NCBI RefSeq assembly: GCF_018314255.1
Contig: NZ_CP073066.1
Coordinates: 62,001 to 126,000 of the forward strand
Source: Lentilactobacillus buchneri
GTDB taxonomy: Bacteria; Bacillota; Bacilli; Lactobacillales; Lactobacillaceae
DNA length: 64,000 bases
Direction of reading: 5' to 3'
Below, piece after piece: positions 55,222 through 64,000 of the stretch (the stretch's first letter is position 1; every line of letters starts with the position of its first letter). The translations under genes were made by a program, and so were the position numbers. The notes beneath the pieces were generated by a model that saw only the letters and a list, made by a program, of their open reading frames with translations, did no database searches and was not told the origin of the DNA.

Positions 55222-56895
55222 TTATTTAAAGGCACTCACTAATTTACGATTAGCTGTGATATATGAACCATCGGCTAAGACAAAACGCGTTGTCAAGTGA
55301 TAATGAACCATGCGTTTGACATTGACAGTCTGGCCCATTTTGTAGGTGGCAACTCTACCAGTCAAATTCTTACCTTGATAGCCATGAATGCCGGTCGGGT
55401 TGATCACTTTGATTTTTGGGTGACGACTGGCGTAATAGACTGGTCTCACATAGGTCCAGTTTGCCGTTAGGTAGCCTGTTTTGCCATGGGAAGGGCTTTG
55501 ATGATTGACATCCCGTACCCGGTACCGCAACTTACCAGTAGCTGAACGAGCGTAGCCGGTTACTACAAACATGGGTCGGGCATAGCGCTTTTGAGCTGGA
55601 TATCGGAAAAGTCGATTGACGGCCTTAAAATTGGGGGAACTGTATAGCCCGACCGTTTTGATGGCGTAGACGGCCATCCCTTTTACGGCGACTTTTTTGT
55701 TTGGAGTCGGTTGGGTTATTGTAGCTTGGCCTACATGCGTCGAGTTGTTCAAAATTGCGACCCCGGTTGCTCCCAGGTGGGAATCAGTCGCTGGCCGGGA
55801 TGACGTGCGGACACTCTCTGTTGGCCGACTAACAGAGATTTGACTTTTTCCCGCCACATTAACCCTCGTCGAATTCGTTGGTTTTGACGGGACCACTGGC
55901 GATTGTTGTGCAACCTGGGACAAATCTGACGGAAGACTTGCAGCTTTCGTCTCGACAGGTTTAGCCGCCTGAAACACCGGTTCTTTAGTTATTAAAGTTG
56001 GTTGAGGAACCGTGGGCCGTTGTTGCTTAACTTCAACTTGGGGAGCACTTTTTTGCGCCTGATCAGTTGAGTTGACTGGTAATACCGGCGCTACATTCGA
56101 ACTGGCTGGCTTTGTGTCGCCACTGTCTTGTGTCACCGGTTTGGCAGCTTCCACAAGTTTTGAATCGGTGCCTGCGTGAGAATTCGTAGACCCCTCAGCA
56201 TGGTTCTGCTTTGGCCGGGTTTCTTTGACCTGCTCGGCCTGATCTGGCTGAGAAGCATTCACTGGCTGGTACCAGAATTTTACCAGGCAAGTCAGATCCC
56301 TTAATTCTCTAAAACAAAAGTTTACCGATTGATCGTTATTTTTAGTGAAATATGGGCTTTCAAAGGTTGCCTCAACCGGCTGATATCCCTGAATTTTCTT
56401 CGGCTTAATGGTTACTTGGTCAGCGTAATGCAACGTTTTGGTGGCACTGTCCAGTGTGTGACTATCTTGACGATTCATATAGTTAATATTCACCGTTGCG
56501 GTATAGAGGCCGGTACTTTCCTGACTGTATTTGAGCAGCAACGGGTGCTGCAAGTCTGCACGAAAATCTGGAACTGTATGAGAAATCGTTGTGGTTGGAA
56601 CAAAGTTCTTATAAACCGGTACTTGAAAGGATCCCCCTACATTGCCGACCATCTTAATTGGCTTGACTCCGGGAATCACCTGCCAGTCACCACTGGGATC
56701 GGATTGGTACACCGGCTGAACATAAAATGTCACCCGCTGTCCCAACTCAGTCGTGCGCATGTTCGCTGCTGGGGAATCCGCGTGAGCTAACGGTGCCTGC
56801 AGCATGATTAACCCACTGGCAGCCATGAGCACTAAACTGCTCCAAAATTTAAGACTATTAGCTTTCCCCCAAGTCACTTTATCAAATTTATCCAT
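55222..56895 (-). CDS. Secreted surface protein with MucBP-like and DUF5776-type domains
   Basis: 557 residues from the second of two tandem ATGs (AAGGAGA upstream). Signal peptide with WSSLVLMAASGLIMLQAPLAHADS. Residues about 30-215 look like a MucBP/beta-sandwich region (RVTFYVQPVYQSDPSGDWQ, KPKKIQGYQPVEATFES). Residues 220-400 are low complexity, rich in Gln, Pro, Ser, Thr and Val, probably wall-spanning. The C-terminal 150 residues match DUF5776: YAIKTVGLYSSPNFKAVNRL, RPMFVVTGYARSATGKLRYRVRDVNHQS, GKTGYLTANWTYVRPVYY. No LPXTG; attachment is probably non-covalent through the C-terminal part. Two Cys (FCFRELRDLTC) are unusual for such proteins. Confidence 0.83.
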   Translation of the reverse strand: MDKFDKVTWGKANSLKFWSSLVLMAASGLIMLQAPLAHADSPAANMRTTELGQRVTFYVQPVYQSDPSGDWQVIPGVKPIKMVGNVGGSFQVPVYKNFVPTTTISHTVPDFRADLQHPLLLKYSQESTGLYTATVNINYMNRQDSHTLDSATKTLHYADQVTIKPKKIQGYQPVEATFESPYFTKNNDQSVNFCFRELRDLTCLVKFWYQPVNASQPDQAEQVKETRPKQNHAEGSTNSHAGTDSKLVEAAKPVTQDSGDTKPASSNVAPVLPVNSTDQAQKSAPQVEVKQQRPTVPQPTLITKEPVFQAAKPVETKAASLPSDLSQVAQQSPVVPSKPTNSTRVNVAGKSQISVSRPTESVRTSSRPATDSHLGATGVAILNNSTHVGQATITQPTPNKKVAVKGMAVYAIKTVGLYSSPNFKAVNRLFRYPAQKRYARPMFVVTGYARSATGKLRYRVRDVNHQSPSHGKTGYLTANWTYVRPVYYASRHPKIKVINPTGIHGYQGKNLTGRVATYKMGQTVNVKRMVHYHLTTRFVLADGSYITANRKLVSAFK

Positions 56896-57011
56896 CATCT
56901 TTCTCCTTCAACATTTTTCAAGACGACTTAACTCGTCCCGTTCGTAATATATATACGGAGAAAATGGCGGAATGTTTTTATTTTTTTGAAAATAATTCAA
57001 CTGTTCAAATC

Positions 57012-57042
57012 AAAAACAGCTGAGGACAATTCCCCAGCTGTT
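57012..57042 (-). terminator. Terminator of leuS
   Basis: On the minus strand AACAGCTG pairs with CAGCTGTT, loop of about 12 nt, followed by TTTGATTT; about 13 bp after the leuS stop. Confidence 0.8.
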
Positions 57043-57054
57043 TGCTTGATCACG

Positions 57055-59475
57055 TTAACCGACAACAATATTAACGATCTTGTTTGGAATGACAATCACT
57101 TTGCGAACAGTCTTGCCTTCCAGATAGCGTTCAACATTCTCATCACTTTTGGCAGTTTGTTCAACTTTGTCTTTATCAAGATCACGGGCTACCTTAATGT
57201 GTGAACGAACTTTCCCGTTGACTTGAACGACCATCTGAACAGTATTTTCAACTAACTTGGAAGCATCATACGTTGGCCATTTTTCATAGGTAATCGTGCC
57301 GTCATGACCCAATAGACTCCACAATTCTTCTGCAATATGTGGGGCAACCGGTGACAGGAGTTTGACGAAGCCTTCCATGTAATCAATTGGCAGTGAATCT
57401 GCCTTGTAGGCGTCGTTAACAAAGACCATCATTTGAGAAATGCCGACGTTAAACCGCATATGTTCAAAATCATCTGAAACGATTTTAACCGTCTGGTTAT
57501 AAATCTTGTCCAGCTTGCCGTCGTTGATCGTGGTGACGCGGTCACGAAGATGGTTGTTATCGTCGATCAGCAATCGCCATACCCGGTCAAGCCAATGGTA
57601 GGCCCCGTGAATGCCTTCCGTGCTCCAAGGCTTGGCAGCATCGATTGGGCCCATGAACATTTCATATACCCGAAGTGTATCTGCACCATATTCATCAACA
57701 ATATCATCCGGGTTGATCACGTTACCCTTTGACTTCGACATCTTTTCGTGGTTGGTTCCAAGAATCATCCCCTGGTTAACCAGTTTCTGGAACGGTTCCT
57801 TGGTTGGCACAACCCCCAAATCGTAAAGGAACTTGTGCCAGAATCTTGCATATAGCAAATGTAGAACGGCATGTTCAGCCCCGCCGACGTATAAGTCGAC
57901 TGGTGACCAGTACTTCAACTTTTCAGGCGAAGCGATCGCCTGGTCGTTATGGGGATCCATGTAACGCAGCCAGTACCATGAACTACCGGCCCACTGTGGC
58001 ATCGTGTTGGTTTCACGTTTGCCTTTACGGCCGTTTTTATCAACCACGTTGACCCAGTCATCCAAGTTAGCGAGTGGGCTTTCCTTGCCACCAGAGGTTT
58101 GAATATCTTTGGCCTTTGGCAATCGAAGCGGCAGCTCATCTTCAGGAACCAGCGTCGTTTCGCCATCTTCCCAATGAATTACTGGAATTGGTTCACCCCA
58201 GTATCGTTGACGGCTGAAAATCCAGTCACGCAGCCGGTAGTTGACCTTTTCATGACCGGCTTTATGATCAGTTAACCAATCGATGGCTGCCTTAATGGCG
58301 TCATCTTTGCCCATGCCATCCATGAAGCCGGAGTTGAAGTGAGAACCGTCACCCGTATAGGCAGCTTCGTCGGTATTACCACCTTCAATGACAGGAACAA
58401 TCGGCAGTCCAAATTTCTTGGCAAAGTCATAATCACGATCATCATGGGCTGGAACGGCCATGATGGCACCGGTTCCGTATGATTCAAGAACGTAATCGCC
58501 AATCCAGATTGGCACTTCTTTACCAGTCATTGGATTAATCCCATAGGCACCAGTGAAGACCCCACTCTTATCTTTGTTCAAATCGGTTCGTTCAAGATCG
58601 GATTTGCGGGAAACTTCTTCTTGATAAGCTTTGACTTCAGCTGCTTGTTCAGGGGTGGTAATCTTTGAAACCAGCTCGTGTTCCGGAGCCAGCACCATGT
58701 AAGTTGCCCCAAACAGGGTGTCAGGACGGGTGGTGAACACTTCAACCTTGTCATCAGGATGACCTTTGACCTCAAAGAACACGCTGGCACCACGCGAGCG
58801 GCCGATCCAGTTGCGTTGTTGTTCCTTAATACTTTCAGGCCAATCCAGGTCGTCCAAGTCATCAATCAATCGATCAGCGTAAGCCGTGATCTTGAGGACC
58901 CATTGGCGCATCGGCACCCGATAAACCGGATAGCCGCCACGTTCAGTCTTACCGTCAACGACTTCCTCGTTGGCAACAACGGTCCCACCCATAAAATCAG
59001 GGGCCCAGTTAACTTCAATATTGTCTTCATAAGCCAATCCGCGTTTGTATAATTCTTCAAAAATCCATTGGGTCCATTTGTAATAACTTGGGTCGGTGGT
59101 GTTAATTTCACGATCCCAATCATATGAGAATCCAAGTGAACGAATTTGGCGTTTGAAAGTTTTGATGTTCTTAGCTGTAAAGTCCCGCGGGTTATGCCCC
59201 GTCTTCAATGCATACTGTTCTGCAGGTAATCCAAAAGCATCCCATCCCATTGGGTGAAGAACATTTTTCCCCTGCATCCGCTTCATTCTAGCCATAATAT
59301 CCGTAGCTGTGTAGCCTTCAGGATGCCCAACGTGCAGGCCCTGACCCGATGGATAAGGGAACATATCCAAGACATAGTATTTGTCTTTGTCAGCAACTTC
59401 TTCAGTCTTAAATGTCTTGTGTTCTTTCCAGTAATGCTGCCATTTGCGCTCAATTACCTCATGATTGTATGCCAT
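57055..59475 (-). CDS. leuS: Leucine--tRNA ligase
   Basis: 806 residues, standard size. Class I motifs: HIGH-type [14 protein letters not shown] near residue 46 and KMSKS in [12 protein letters not shown] near residue 575. The CP1 editing domain ([32 protein letters not shown]) removes mischarged tRNA. C-terminal [19 protein letters not shown] and [17 protein letters not shown] complete the protein. The start at 59475 has AAGGTGGAAG about 7 nt upstream; an in-frame ATG 30 bp earlier lies before that RBS. Regulated by an upstream T-box. Confidence 0.97.
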   Translation of the reverse strand: MAYNHEVIERKWQHYWKEHKTFKTEEVADKDKYYVLDMFPYPSGQGLHVGHPEGYTATDIMARMKRMQGKNVLHPMGWDAFGLPAEQYALKTGHNPRDFTAKNIKTFKRQIRSLGFSYDWDREINTTDPSYYKWTQWIFEELYKRGLAYEDNIEVNWAPDFMGGTVVANEEVVDGKTERGGYPVYRVPMRQWVLKITAYADRLIDDLDDLDWPESIKEQQRNWIGRSRGASVFFEVKGHPDDKVEVFTTRPDTLFGATYMVLAPEHELVSKITTPEQAAEVKAYQEEVSRKSDLERTDLNKDKSGVFTGAYGINPMTGKEVPIWIGDYVLESYGTGAIMAVPAHDDRDYDFAKKFGLPIVPVIEGGNTDEAAYTGDGSHFNSGFMDGMGKDDAIKAAIDWLTDHKAGHEKVNYRLRDWIFSRQRYWGEPIPVIHWEDGETTLVPEDELPLRLPKAKDIQTSGGKESPLANLDDWVNVVDKNGRKGKRETNTMPQWAGSSWYWLRYMDPHNDQAIASPEKLKYWSPVDLYVGGAEHAVLHLLYARFWHKFLYDLGVVPTKEPFQKLVNQGMILGTNHEKMSKSKGNVINPDDIVDEYGADTLRVYEMFMGPIDAAKPWSTEGIHGAYHWLDRVWRLLIDDNNHLRDRVTTINDGKLDKIYNQTVKIVSDDFEHMRFNVGISQMMVFVNDAYKADSLPIDYMEGFVKLLSPVAPHIAEELWSLLGHDGTITYEKWPTYDASKLVENTVQMVVQVNGKVRSHIKVARDLDKDKVEQTAKSDENVERYLEGKTVRKVIVIPNKIVNIVVG

Positions 59476-59509
59476 TTTGCAACTTCCACCTTTCATATTT
59501 CTCAATCAA

Positions 59510-59758
59510 TGAAAAAAGTCCCATAAGAAACCAGACTGGGCTTCTTATAGGACGATTTATCGCGGTACCACCTATATTCTCAATTACTTGAGCTCTCGAA
59601 TCAATAACGGCGACAAACCGGCTTGATTTACTTCGTTCGACCAAGCATTCGACGATGAGTTCGCCACGACCTGTTCTGAGTTCACAGCAGCCACTCAGTT
59701 TCTGGAAAACAGGCAGTTGGTTACTAATTCGTCTCTGCATTTTCACAAATTGAAATTA
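59510..59758 (-). promoter_or_regulatory. T-box riboswitch leader of leuS
   Basis: The minus strand carries the T-box core AGGTGGTACCGCGATAAATC at about 59570 followed by a terminator hairpin with arms TATAAGAA and TTTCTTAT and a TTTTTTC run (59513-59552). Stem I starts with AGAGACGAATTAGTAACC; the Leu codon CTC in GGCGAACTCATC (59657-59659) is the candidate specifier. Uncharged tRNA-Leu should promote read-through into leuS. Confidence 0.92.
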
Positions 59759-59767
59759 TTGCTTATT

Positions 59768-59796
59768 ATCATACCAAAACAGGTCTTAAAAAACAA
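59768..59796 (-). promoter_or_regulatory. Promoter of the leuS T-box transcript
   Basis: On the minus strand TTGTTT (plus 59791-59796) and TATGAT (plus 59768-59773), 17 bp apart, with a TGG extension before the -10. Confidence 0.7.
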
Positions 59797-59806
59797 CTGC
59801 TCAGCG

Positions 59807-59815
59807 TGCTATAAT
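59807..59815 (+). promoter_or_regulatory. Extended -10 promoter for the PAP2-mnmM pair
   Basis: TGCTATAAT (TATAAT at 59810-59815) 22 bp before the start codon; it is divergent from and only about 15 bp from the leuS promoter, so the two may compete. Confidence 0.6.
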
Positions 59816-59836
59816 TTTATTATTGGAGTTGAAAAC

Positions 59837-60478
59837 ATGAAAAAACAATCACAAAAAATTTCAAGCACCGTTAGTTTGGTTTCACTGGTCATCTTTTTGG
59901 TTCTGACTTACGGCGTCGTCTTACATAAAGAATGGATCAATACCTTTGACACCTACTTCGGCCACATGGTCAGAAGCTTTCAAACGCCCTCGCTAACCAG
60001 CTTCATGATTCATTTTACCGAGCTGGGAAATTATCAGTCACTATTGGGGTTCACAATCGGTGCCGGTTTGATTTTATTTTTGGTTCGCAAAATCAAGTCA
60101 GCCTTATTCCTGTTGATTAACGGCGTCGTCTTGGCAGCCCCAATTGATACCCTGGTCAAACACATGGTTAACCGGCCGCGACCATCCCTGACCCATCTGG
60201 TGGCTGTTCACAGCAGTAGTTTCCCCAGTGGTCACTCAATGAGTATCATGGTGGTTGCCGGCAGCCTGATTTTGCTGGCCAACCGCATGCTTAAAGGAAG
60301 TAGCCAACGGCTGATCGTTGATCTGATTTTGATCATCATGATTGTCGGTATCGGTATCAGCCGGATATATGTTGGCGTTCATTATGCCAGTGACGTTCTG
60401 GGTGGCTGGAGTCTTGGCCTAGTGACCTTAATGGTGTCACAATGGGTATTTAATCGATTCGCAGGAGGTATCTCATGA
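59837..60478 (+). CDS. PAP2 family phosphatase (membrane)
   Basis: 213 residues from ATG 59837 (TTGGAG upstream); a frame back to 59717 covers the promoter and is not used. Six hydrophobic segments. The three phosphatase motifs are complete: KHMVNRPRPSL (KxxxxxxRP), SSFPSGHSM (PSGH) and SRIYVGVHYASDVLGG (SRxxxxxHxxxD). Dephosphorylates a lipid phosphate outside the membrane: phosphatidic acid, phosphatidylglycerol phosphate or undecaprenyl pyrophosphate. The substrate cannot be chosen from sequence. It overlaps mnmM by 4 bp. Confidence 0.92.
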   Translation: MKKQSQKISSTVSLVSLVIFLVLTYGVVLHKEWINTFDTYFGHMVRSFQTPSLTSFMIHFTELGNYQSLLGFTIGAGLILFLVRKIKSALFLLINGVVLAAPIDTLVKHMVNRPRPSLTHLVAVHSSSFPSGHSMSIMVVAGSLILLANRMLKGSSQRLIVDLILIIMIVGIGISRIYVGVHYASDVLGGWSLGLVTLMVSQWVFNRFAGGIS

Positions 60479-61047
60479 AAATCAAATCAGCATTGGAATA
60501 TAGCCATGAACTGTTATCAGAAACTGTCGATTCCGGAGATACCGTCGTTGACTGTACCATGGGTAACGGTCACGACACCCTGTTTTTAGCCAATTTAGTT
60601 GGCAAACAAGGCACCGTGTATGGATTTGATATTCAAGCCCAGGCAGTTGAAAATACCAAAGCACTTCTAAAAACCAATCACGTTCGCACCAAAAATGTCT
60701 ACCTGTACAATATCAGTCATGCCAAAGTTGATGAAATTTTACCATACGAGACCATGATTTCCGGCGCCATCTTCAATCTCGGCTATCTGCCGGGCGGCGA
60801 TAAGACGATTGTCACCTACCCTGAAACGACGATTGCGGCGATTAAAGGCTGCCTCAACCATTTGTGCCATAATGGCGTGATCGTCGTGGTTGCCTACTAC
60901 GGTCACCCAGGCGGCGAACGCGAAAAAAACACCGTCCTCGAATTTGGCAGTCAACTCGACCAAAAACGATACAGTGTTTTGAAATACAGCTTCTTAAATC
61001 AGCAGCATTTTCCACCAATATTGATGGCGATTCAGCGGATCGATTAA
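60475..61047 (+). CDS. mnmM: tRNA methyltransferase MnmM (YtqB-like)
   Basis: 190 residues. Class I SAM methyltransferase: DTVVDCTMGNGHDTLFLANLVG (motif I), TVYGFDIQAQAVENTK, and GAIFNLGYLPGGDKTIVTYPETTI, a region highly typical of YtqB. YtqB of Bacillus was shown to be MnmM, which adds the final methyl group to the wobble uridine (mnm5s2U) of tRNA in bacteria lacking the E. coli MnmC methylase. ATGA overlap with the PAP2 gene indicates coupled translation. The last 4 bp overlap the convergent MFS gene. Confidence 0.9.
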   Translation: MKIKSALEYSHELLSETVDSGDTVVDCTMGNGHDTLFLANLVGKQGTVYGFDIQAQAVENTKALLKTNHVRTKNVYLYNISHAKVDEILPYETMISGAIFNLGYLPGGDKTIVTYPETTIAAIKGCLNHLCHNGVIVVVAYYGHPGGEREKNTVLEFGSQLDQKRYSVLKYSFLNQQHFPPILMAIQRID

Positions 61048-62522
61048 TTGATTCGCTGTTTTTTATTTTTGCGGTCAAACAAATTGCAGATATAGGCAAT
61101 GATAATCAGAATCAGGCCGACCACAAAGACATTATGCAGGGAATTGTACAAAATATTTCGCAACTGCGGCAAAATTTTGTCACTTAACTGATTGGCAGTC
61201 AATGGGTTAATCAGTTTGTCCATCATTTTCAAGGACGTATGTTCCGTTTGCCGAACCCCACGCAGCATGGTGGTGTTCATGACGATACCAAAGATTGAAA
61301 TCATCAGTGTCTGACCCAGCGTTCGGCACAAAGTATTAAAGGAAGTTGCCACACCAATCTGAGTTGGTTTAACCTCATTTTGAACGCTAATAATCGACGT
61401 TGTCACCGTTAAGCCAAAGCCGGTCCCACAGATCATTGAAATCCCCAAGAAGGCCACAAACGGCGTATATGCCGGAATCAGCACCATAATAATGGCCCCA
61501 ACCAAGATAAAGAAGAGACTGAGGTTAATAATGCGGTAAGGTGACGTCCTGGCCAGCAATTTACCGGCCAAAAATGAGCCGACAATCCACATCAGGGAAC
61601 TCGGCGTCACCGCAAACCCGGCCATCGATGCCCGCAGGCCCAAAATTCCCTGGGTCCAGTCCGGCAGATAAACTTCGTAGCCGATCAGAAAGCCACTGAC
61701 CAAAAAAACCACGATATTTTGAACGACGAAGGTCCGATTATCAAATAGTTCCATCGGAATTAACGGATCGGCCGCCAGTCTTTCTGTCCGAATAAACATG
61801 ACGGTGGCGATCACCGTAACCAAGAAGCAGACCGCAACGATCTGCCAGTTGATCGGATCCTGGCCGACCAACTGGAACGCATACATAACTGCCAACAGCA
61901 TCATCGTCAGCCAAGTCGTCCCGGCAATGTCCATTTTAGTGGTACTGTGGCGTTTGTCTTCATGCAGAAAAATTTGGACCATGAACATGACAATCAGCCC
62001 AATTGGTAAATTGATAAAGAAAATCCAGTGCCAGCTCAAGTGATCAACAATGAAACCACCTAATAGTGGCGCGATCACAGAAGCAATTCCCCAAGCAGAC
62101 GAGTTCAGGCCCAACACCTGAGCGCGCTTTTCCAGGGGATAAATATCGGCGATAATCGTATTGGAAATCGGCATGATGGAGCCGGCTCCAACCCCTTGAA
62201 CCGCCCGCCAAAAGATCAAAACCACCATCGAGTGCGATAACCCGGACATCACCGACCCAAAGACAAAGATCAAAATCCCGCCAATAAACATTGGCTTTCG
62301 GCCAATACTGTCGGCCAATTTACCATAGATTGGCGTCGCAATTGCATTGGTTAACAGAAAAATGGAAAAGACCCAATTCATTAGGGAAACTCCCCGCAGG
62401 TCACCGACAATCGTCGGCATGGCAGTCGAAACAATTGTCCCTTCAATTGCGGCCATAAAGGTGGCCACAAAGAGGGCAATCGTTACTAAGGTTACATTAC
62501 TTTTGGTTGCTGTTTTCGTCAT
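61044..62522 (-). CDS. MFS drug:H+ antiporter, DHA2 (14-TM) family
   Basis: 492 residues, 14 hydrophobic helices. Signature parts: TKSNVTLVTIALFVATFMAAIEGTIVSTAMPTI (motif D1-like), PIYGKLADSIGRKPMF (motif A), WRAVQGVGAGSIMPISNTIIADIYP (motif B) and LGLNSSAWGIASVIAPLLGGFIVDHLSWHWIFFINLPIG (motif C, antiporter type). Related to EmrB/QacA/LmrB exporters; the substrate is unknown. RBS AAGAGGTC precedes the ATG. A hairpin with a U-run at 62552-62580 and an IS end at 62601 lie just upstream, so its transcription is uncertain. Confidence 0.92.
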   Translation of the reverse strand: MTKTATKSNVTLVTIALFVATFMAAIEGTIVSTAMPTIVGDLRGVSLMNWVFSIFLLTNAIATPIYGKLADSIGRKPMFIGGILIFVFGSVMSGLSHSMVVLIFWRAVQGVGAGSIMPISNTIIADIYPLEKRAQVLGLNSSAWGIASVIAPLLGGFIVDHLSWHWIFFINLPIGLIVMFMVQIFLHEDKRHSTTKMDIAGTTWLTMMLLAVMYAFQLVGQDPINWQIVAVCFLVTVIATVMFIRTERLAADPLIPMELFDNRTFVVQNIVVFLVSGFLIGYEVYLPDWTQGILGLRASMAGFAVTPSSLMWIVGSFLAGKLLARTSPYRIINLSLFFILVGAIIMVLIPAYTPFVAFLGISMICGTGFGLTVTTSIISVQNEVKPTQIGVATSFNTLCRTLGQTLMISIFGIVMNTTMLRGVRQTEHTSLKMMDKLINPLTANQLSDKILPQLRNILYNSLHNVFVVGLILIIIAYICNLFDRKNKKQRIN

Positions 62523-62551
62523 GAAATGACCTCTTTTCTTTAAAATTAAAC

Positions 62552-62580
62552 AAAAAAATGCCCTTGAATTTTCAAGGGCG
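62552..62580 (-). terminator. Terminator-like hairpin 30 bp upstream of the MFS gene
   Basis: GCCCTTGAATTTTCAAGGGC (62560-62579) is a perfect 10-bp palindrome arm pair, followed on the minus strand by TTTTTTTG. It lies between the IS end and the MFS start and may end transcription coming from the IS, or act as an attenuator. Confidence 0.8.
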
Positions 62581-62600
62581 TTTTGCTTGTCAGCTGTTTA

Positions 62601-64000
62601 GGTTCTTCGTCAACTGTTGTTGGTGAACAAAATATTGGAGTTCTAATCACTTGGTGATTAGAGCTCTTTTTGTATGAACTCGAAAAGCGAACAGCACTCT
62701 TAGCCGGAATCTGAAGAAGTTTCGGTAACCAAATCCAGTGCGTTTAATGACTTTAATCTTGTTGTTTGAACCTTCTAAGGGCCCGTTGGTGTAATGGTGA
62801 GTAAAGGTATTGCCAATTTCATCATGATGAGTCGCTAGGGTCTGGAGGGTTGCCAACATCTCTTCCGAGCAGCCCTCTAAGTGATGGAATACTTGATTAT
62901 AGTTGGGCCAATCACGGTTTTTGATGGTTTCACGTAACCGATTCATCACGTTGTAAGTTTGCTTGAGCTCGGGATCAATGTCCAATAAAGCATCAACCAC
63001 ATCAGTGGCAGTCGCTGGATAAGGGAAGTTTGTCCACTTACGGAAAGCTTCGTAGTTGAGGTGATTTTCCGGCGTTAATAATAGTTTCCAATAGCGTTTT
63101 AGGGCGTGATACTCGCGTGAGGAAGTCGCCAGGGTTTTCATGAGGCGCACCCGCGTCTTATTAAAAGCTCGATTTAAAGCGTTAACCAAGTGGAACGGAT
63201 CGATGACAACGATGGCGTTCGGAAAGATCTGCCCCACCAATTTGGGATAGGTATAGTTCATATCGGTGACGATAATTTTCACATTTTCTCGCGCAGCCTG
63301 GTCGTAATGCTGGAAATACTTTTGAAGCTGATAGATGGTCCTAAAGGGTAACAGGTCGATCAATTCGTGGGTTTCCGCATCCATAAATTCAAAGCTCATC
63401 GCGTCGGTGGCGCTCTTAGTGCTTTTAACTTCGTCCATGAGGAGAACTTTTGGTAAATAGTGCCAGTTGGTTTGAAAGTCCCGTTCAGCGCGCAAGAGCT
63501 GCCGACCAACGAATGAATCCGAAGTGGATAACTCATCGGCAATGTGTTTGAGCGAAACCGGTTCGGTCAGTTTTTCTAAGCATTGTTTGCGGGTCGTATT
63601 TGAAATCGTGCAGTGTTTCGGCACCGCATTCGTCTGCGCCAGGAAATTGGTATGACAAGCCTTACAGTGAAAGTTTCGCCGATTGAGACACAGGATAACG
63701 GTGCTGCCCAATGTTTTTGCGAATCTAATGGTGGTCTTCCGCCAACCATAGCCAATAATTTGGTGATCATTGATAATCCCACAATTGCGGCATGCCTTGG
63801 GGGTGTAGTTTAGGGACCCCACCAATCGAATCACTCCATCATCACCCACTTGTCCTTCCTCAATTATTAAGTGTTCATCATCTATTCCTAACAACATTTT
63901 CGTAGTATCATTTGACATAGGGCATTTCCTTTCTTGACTTAATTCTGTGGTGGGAGCAAGTTAACGGACGGGAGATGTCCGCTTTTTTATTCTAATGATA
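62601..64000 (-). mobile_element. ISL3-family insertion sequence (left end and transposase; right end outside window)
   Basis: The transposase at 62647-63918 and a terminal-repeat-like sequence GGTTCTTCGTCAACTGTTGT at 62601-62620, characteristic in form of ISL3 elements (GG...TTTGTCAACTGTTG), mark the left end. No inverted copy is visible up to base 64000, so the element runs past the window or its right end is too diverged to see. Flanking target duplication cannot be checked. The 5' part holds a small hairpin near 63973-63989 followed by a T-run. Confidence 0.8.
62647..63918 (-). CDS. ISL3 family transposase
   Basis: 423 residues, apparently intact. An N-terminal zinc ribbon (ACRNCGIINDHQ ... 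FHCKACHTNFL, about 42-93), a helix-turn-helix region (EPVSLKHIADELSTSDSFVGRQL) and the DDE catalytic domain: LLMDEVKSTK, IIVTDMNYTYPKLVGQIFPNAIVVIDPFHLV and the Glu region GPLEGSNNKIKVIKRTGFGYRNF. RBS AAAGGAAAT is 9 nt before the ATG. It catalyses its own element's transposition. Full length and open, so possibly active. Confidence 0.95.
   Translation of the reverse strand: MSNDTTKMLLGIDDEHLIIEEGQVGDDGVIRLVGSLNYTPKACRNCGIINDHQIIGYGWRKTTIRFAKTLGSTVILCLNRRNFHCKACHTNFLAQTNAVPKHCTISNTTRKQCLEKLTEPVSLKHIADELSTSDSFVGRQLLRAERDFQTNWHYLPKVLLMDEVKSTKSATDAMSFEFMDAETHELIDLLPFRTIYQLQKYFQHYDQAARENVKIIVTDMNYTYPKLVGQIFPNAIVVIDPFHLVNALNRAFNKTRVRLMKTLATSSREYHALKRYWKLLLTPENHLNYEAFRKWTNFPYPATATDVVDALLDIDPELKQTYNVMNRLRETIKNRDWPNYNQVFHHLEGCSEEMLATLQTLATHHDEIGNTFTHHYTNGPLEGSNNKIKVIKRTGFGYRNFFRFRLRVLFAFRVHTKRALITK

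Noticed and set aside
63973..63995. Right end of the ISL3-type element
   Set aside because: A small hairpin (CGGAC/GTCCG) with a T-run is present, but no inverted copy of the left-end sequence is seen, so the right end is taken to be outside the window.
1..64000. CRISPR array, prophage or rRNA operon
   Set aside because: No regularly spaced direct repeats, phage structural or integrase genes, or rRNA sequences were found.

Overview
The window is chromosomal DNA of a low-to-mid GC Gram-positive of the Lactobacillaceae. Supporting evidence: gene order shared with Bacillus subtilis (sftA-ytpR-ytpP, hit/ecsAB, prsA, yhaMNO, yheA); a D-aspartate ligase/racemase pair next to a MurE with a DDPA motif (Lys-D-Asp peptidoglycan); a surface protein with a DUF5776-type tail typical of lactobacilli; two T-box leaders; and an ISL3-type insertion sequence at the right edge. 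A heterofermentative genus such as Lentilactobacillus is a reasonable guess but is not proven. I see no prophage, CRISPR array or rRNA operon.

Layout. 1-9.6 kb (mostly minus): start of polA, a BI-1 family membrane protein, murC, the soluble translocase sftA, ytpR, a thioredoxin, trmB, ecsB, ecsA. 9.7-11.4 kb (plus): hit, a small helical protein, the foldase prsA. 11.5-20.8 kb (minus): yhaM, yhaN, yhaO, yheA, a class A penicillin-binding protein, and argS behind a T-box. A tRNA-Gly(CCC) follows. 21.6-27.1 kb (minus): an apparent operon asnB-murE-D-aspartate ligase-aspartate racemase, which would add Lys to the stem peptide, make D-Asp, attach it as cross-bridge and probably amidate it. 27.3-32 kb: small proteins, a universal stress protein, a secreted S53 protease, tRNA-Leu(CAG), and a MarR/OhrR regulator divergent from a membrane protein.

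32-41 kb (minus) is a dense peptide-salvage block: serine hydrolase, NlpC/P60 endopeptidase, Ala-Glu epimerase, OppA-like lipoprotein, C39-like protein, P1 (DmpA) peptidase, CPBP protease and a second S53 protease. It looks like extracellular protein degradation coupled to cytoplasmic recycling of cell-wall peptides, and complements the upstream Lys-D-Asp wall synthesis operon. 41.3-46.9 kb: mscL, an N-terminally extended GH65 phosphorylase plus pgmB under a promoter with a candidate cre site, a HAD phosphatase, and a deoxynucleoside kinase behind two NrdR-like boxes spaced 32 bp.

47-64 kb: a frameshifted DUF1835-type gene, a second stress protein, pepV, nnrD, a MurJ/YtgP-like flippase, an acyltransferase/alpha-beta hydrolase pair, a DUF5776 surface protein, leuS with its T-box, a PAP2 phosphatase, mnmM, a 14-TM drug-efflux-type MFS transporter, and the left part of an ISL3-family element whose end lies only 78 bp from the MFS start codon.
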